Shown: one piece after another, positions 62,664 through 64,000 of the stretch | How the letters are laid out: each line of letters starts with the position of its first letter | Position numbering within the stretch: position 1 is the first letter of the stretch | Source: CBIHON01 sp966211965 | Lineage (GTDB): Bacteria > Pseudomonadota > Gammaproteobacteria > Burkholderiales > Burkholderiaceae_D | Direction of reading: 5' to 3' | NCBI GenBank assembly: GCA_966211965.1 | Contig: CBIHON010000017.1 | Coordinates: forward strand, 1-64,000 | DNA: 64,000 nucleotides | The notes under the pieces: model-generated | What the model saw: the letters and a program-made list of their open reading frames with translations, nothing else | Databases searched by the model: none | What the model was told of the DNA's origin: nothing | Position numbers and translations under genes: made by a program

Positions 62664-63608
62664 TTATCTGCGCGCGGCACGCACCTGCCGCAAGGCTTCG
62701 GCCGCAGCATGATCGCCGGCACAATCGACGACGATCCGTTCCGGCATCGAGCGCAGCCAAGTCAATTGCCGTTTCGCCAATTGCCGGGTCGCGGCGATGC
62801 CTTTTTCACGCAATGCCTGGCGATCGTAGGCGCCGTCGAGGAATTCCCATGCCTGGCGATAGCCGACGCAGCGCATCGACGGCAAGCCAAGGTGCAGGTC
62901 ACCGCGCGCGCGCAGCGCCGCCACTTCCTCGATCAGGCCGCCGCCCGGTGCCTCCAGCATCGCGTCGAAGCGGGCCGCGATGCGCGCATGCAGCACGCTG
63001 CGATCTGAGGGTTCCAGCGCCAGGGGCAATATGTCGAAGGGCAGTTCCGGTTTGGGGGTCTTGGCCAGCAATTGCGACATTGGCTGGCCGCTCAATTCGA
63101 TGATTTCCAGCGCGCGCTGGATGCGTTGTGCATCGTTCGGTTTCAGGCGTGCGGCGGTCTCAGGATCGAGTTGGGCGAGTTTGGCATGCATGGCCGGCAA
63201 GCCGAGTGCCGCTGCTTCGGCGTCGAGCCGTGCGCGCAATGCCGGATCGGCTGCGGGCAGGACATCGAGCCCGTCTTTCAATGCCTTGAAGTACAGCATC
63301 GTACCGCCGACCAGCAAGGGAAGTCTGCCGCGCGCCGCGATTTCGCCGACCAGGCGCAGCGTGTCTTCGCGGAATTGCATCGCGGAATAGGCTTCGCGCG
63401 GATCGATAATGTCGATCAAGTGATGCGGTACCTCGGCGCGTTCCCGCAGCGAAGGTTTGGCGCTGCCGATATCCATGCCGCGATACACCAGCGCGGAATC
63501 GACAGAGATGATCTCGGCGGGAATCTCGCGCGCGATTTCGAGCGCGGCAGCGGTCTTGCCGGACGCGGTCGGCCCCATGATCGCGACGGCCAGTGTCTTG
63601 CGGCTCAT
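62664..63608 (-). CDS. miaA: tRNA dimethylallyltransferase
   Basis: Adds the isopentenyl group from DMAPP to A37 of tRNAs reading UNN codons; MiaB (encoded at 22594) then methylthiolates it. The 314-residue protein starts MSRKTLAVAIMGPTASGKTAAALE with the P-loop. It contains SVDSALVYRGMDIGSAKPS (catalytic Asp), HHLIDIIDPREAYSA, NDAQRIQRALEI and the C-terminal AATRQLAKRQLTWLR. The ATG overlaps the stop of the upstream MFS gene (ATGA). A longer in-frame reading upstream is antisense-like noise. Confidence 0.97.
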   Translation of the reverse strand: MSRKTLAVAIMGPTASGKTAAALEIAREIPAEIISVDSALVYRGMDIGSAKPSLRERAEVPHHLIDIIDPREAYSAMQFREDTLRLVGEIAARGRLPLLVGGTMLYFKALKDGLDVLPAADPALRARLDAEAAALGLPAMHAKLAQLDPETAARLKPNDAQRIQRALEIIELSGQPMSQLLAKTPKPELPFDILPLALEPSDRSVLHARIAARFDAMLEAPGGGLIEEVAALRARGDLHLGLPSMRCVGYRQAWEFLDGAYDRQALREKGIAATRQLAKRQLTWLRSMPERIVVDCAGDHAAAEALRQVRAARR

Positions 63609-64000
63609 GCTGGCTTCGGTGCTGCATAAGGGAGGACGCGTACCGCGCCGAATATCAGGATCCCGAGCGTACAAGAGATCAGCGCTAGCGGATACAGCGT
63701 GCCGTTGACGGTCGCGCCCACCACGCTGCCGACCAGCAGCGCCACCAGCATGTAGAGCGCGCCCATCAGGCCGGCGGCGGTGCCGGCCTGCTGCTGAAAC
63801 GGCGAGACCGAGCCCGATTGGGCGATCGGGAAATTGATGCCGTGTCCGCACATGGTCAGGAACATCGCGATCGACACCAGCGACCAGTGCCCGGCGCCGG
63901 CCGTCACCGCGCAGAGGAACAGCAGACCTGCCGCCAGCGAGACCGCACTGCCGACGCGAAAGGTACGGGCAGCGCCGCGCCTGGGCAGCATGCGGCGGCA
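63605..64000 (-). CDS. Bcr/CflA-type MFS transporter (5' end beyond window)
   Basis: Only the last 131 or so codons are present; the start lies past 64000. The fragment contains the last four membrane helices of a 12-helix drug:proton antiporter (HWSLVSIAMFLTMCGHGINFPIAQSGSVSPFQQQAGTAAGLMGALYMLVALL). The GxxxPxxxSGSVSPFxxxAGTAAGLMG region is typical of the Bcr/CflA family. Its stop overlaps the miaA start, so the two are probably cotranscribed. Confidence 0.82.
   Translation of the reverse strand, partial: CRRMLPRRGAARTFRVGSAVSLAAGLLFLCAVTAGAGHWSLVSIAMFLTMCGHGINFPIAQSGSVSPFQQQAGTAAGLMGALYMLVALLVGSVVGATVNGTLYPLALISCTLGILIFGAVRVLPYAAPKPA

Overview
The window is a gene-dense, GC-rich chromosomal segment of a betaproteobacterium. 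The gene content and order fit Burkholderiales, most likely Oxalobacteraceae (Herbaspirillum/Herminiimonas/Collimonas type). The reasons are the lptD-surA-pdxA-rsmA block with amgK-murU divergent from it, the miaB-phoH-ybeY-corC-lnt-glyQ-glyS-gmhB-plsC block, a LysR-llpE-RND efflux cluster of the CeoAB-OpcM/BpeEF-OprC type, and a cyoABCD-SURF1-RegBA block. The genus is an inference from protein style and synteny; no 16S gene is present.

Layout. 1-5 kb (minus): ilvD (branched-chain amino acids), a UbiH-type hydroxylase, pepP, murU and amgK (peptidoglycan sugar salvage). 6.6-12.3 kb (plus): lptD, surA, pdxA, rsmA, i.e. outer-membrane assembly followed by housekeeping genes. 12.3-24.3 kb (minus): one long run of 12 genes read from 24.3 down to 12.3 kb: a small exported protein, miaB, phoH, ybeY, corC, lnt, glyQ, glyS, gmhB, plsC, a YgjP-type metallopeptidase and gloA. 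REP-like palindromes sit in several of its gaps. 24.7-28.4 kb: an AT-hook-type DNA-binding protein (minus) and rpoD (plus), which has an unusual palindromic leader and a strong terminator.

28.4-38.9 kb (minus) is the most interesting part. It is a seven-gene envelope-stress-like operon in the order DUF2170 (YjfI-like), PspA/IM30, a small possible DNA-binding protein, a YqiJ-like OB-fold membrane protein, a YqiK-type flotillin, a zinc-ribbon protein, and a 1762-residue DUF3686-type AAA+ ATPase. It is preceded by a near-consensus sigma-70 promoter whose -35 and start-site regions each carry a GACAT-N3-ATGTC palindrome. A pyrimidine-dimer glycosylase-like gene diverges from the same gap.

39.1-45.5 kb: DNA repair, an SDR enzyme, aromatic amino acid turnover (phhB, an aromatic aminotransferase and a divergent Lrp/AsnC regulator), a perfect 26-bp inverted repeat, AMP nucleosidase with a TTG start, and a LysR regulator. 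45.7-52.9 kb: a tripartite RND efflux operon led by a 57-residue exported protein and an LlpE-like alpha/beta hydrolase that has lost its catalytic residues. A terminator-like hairpin lies between the adaptor and pump genes. 53-62.2 kb: two small DNA-binding-like proteins, the RegA/RegB redox two-component pair, SURF1, the cytochrome bo3 quinol oxidase cyoABCD (minus), and a divergent MFS transporter. 62.4-64 kb: tRNA-Met(CAU), miaA and the 3' end of a Bcr/CflA-type transporter running off the window.

No CRISPR array, complete insertion sequence, prophage or rRNA was seen. Apart from the dispersed palindromes and the efflux and stress clusters, this is a core-genome region.
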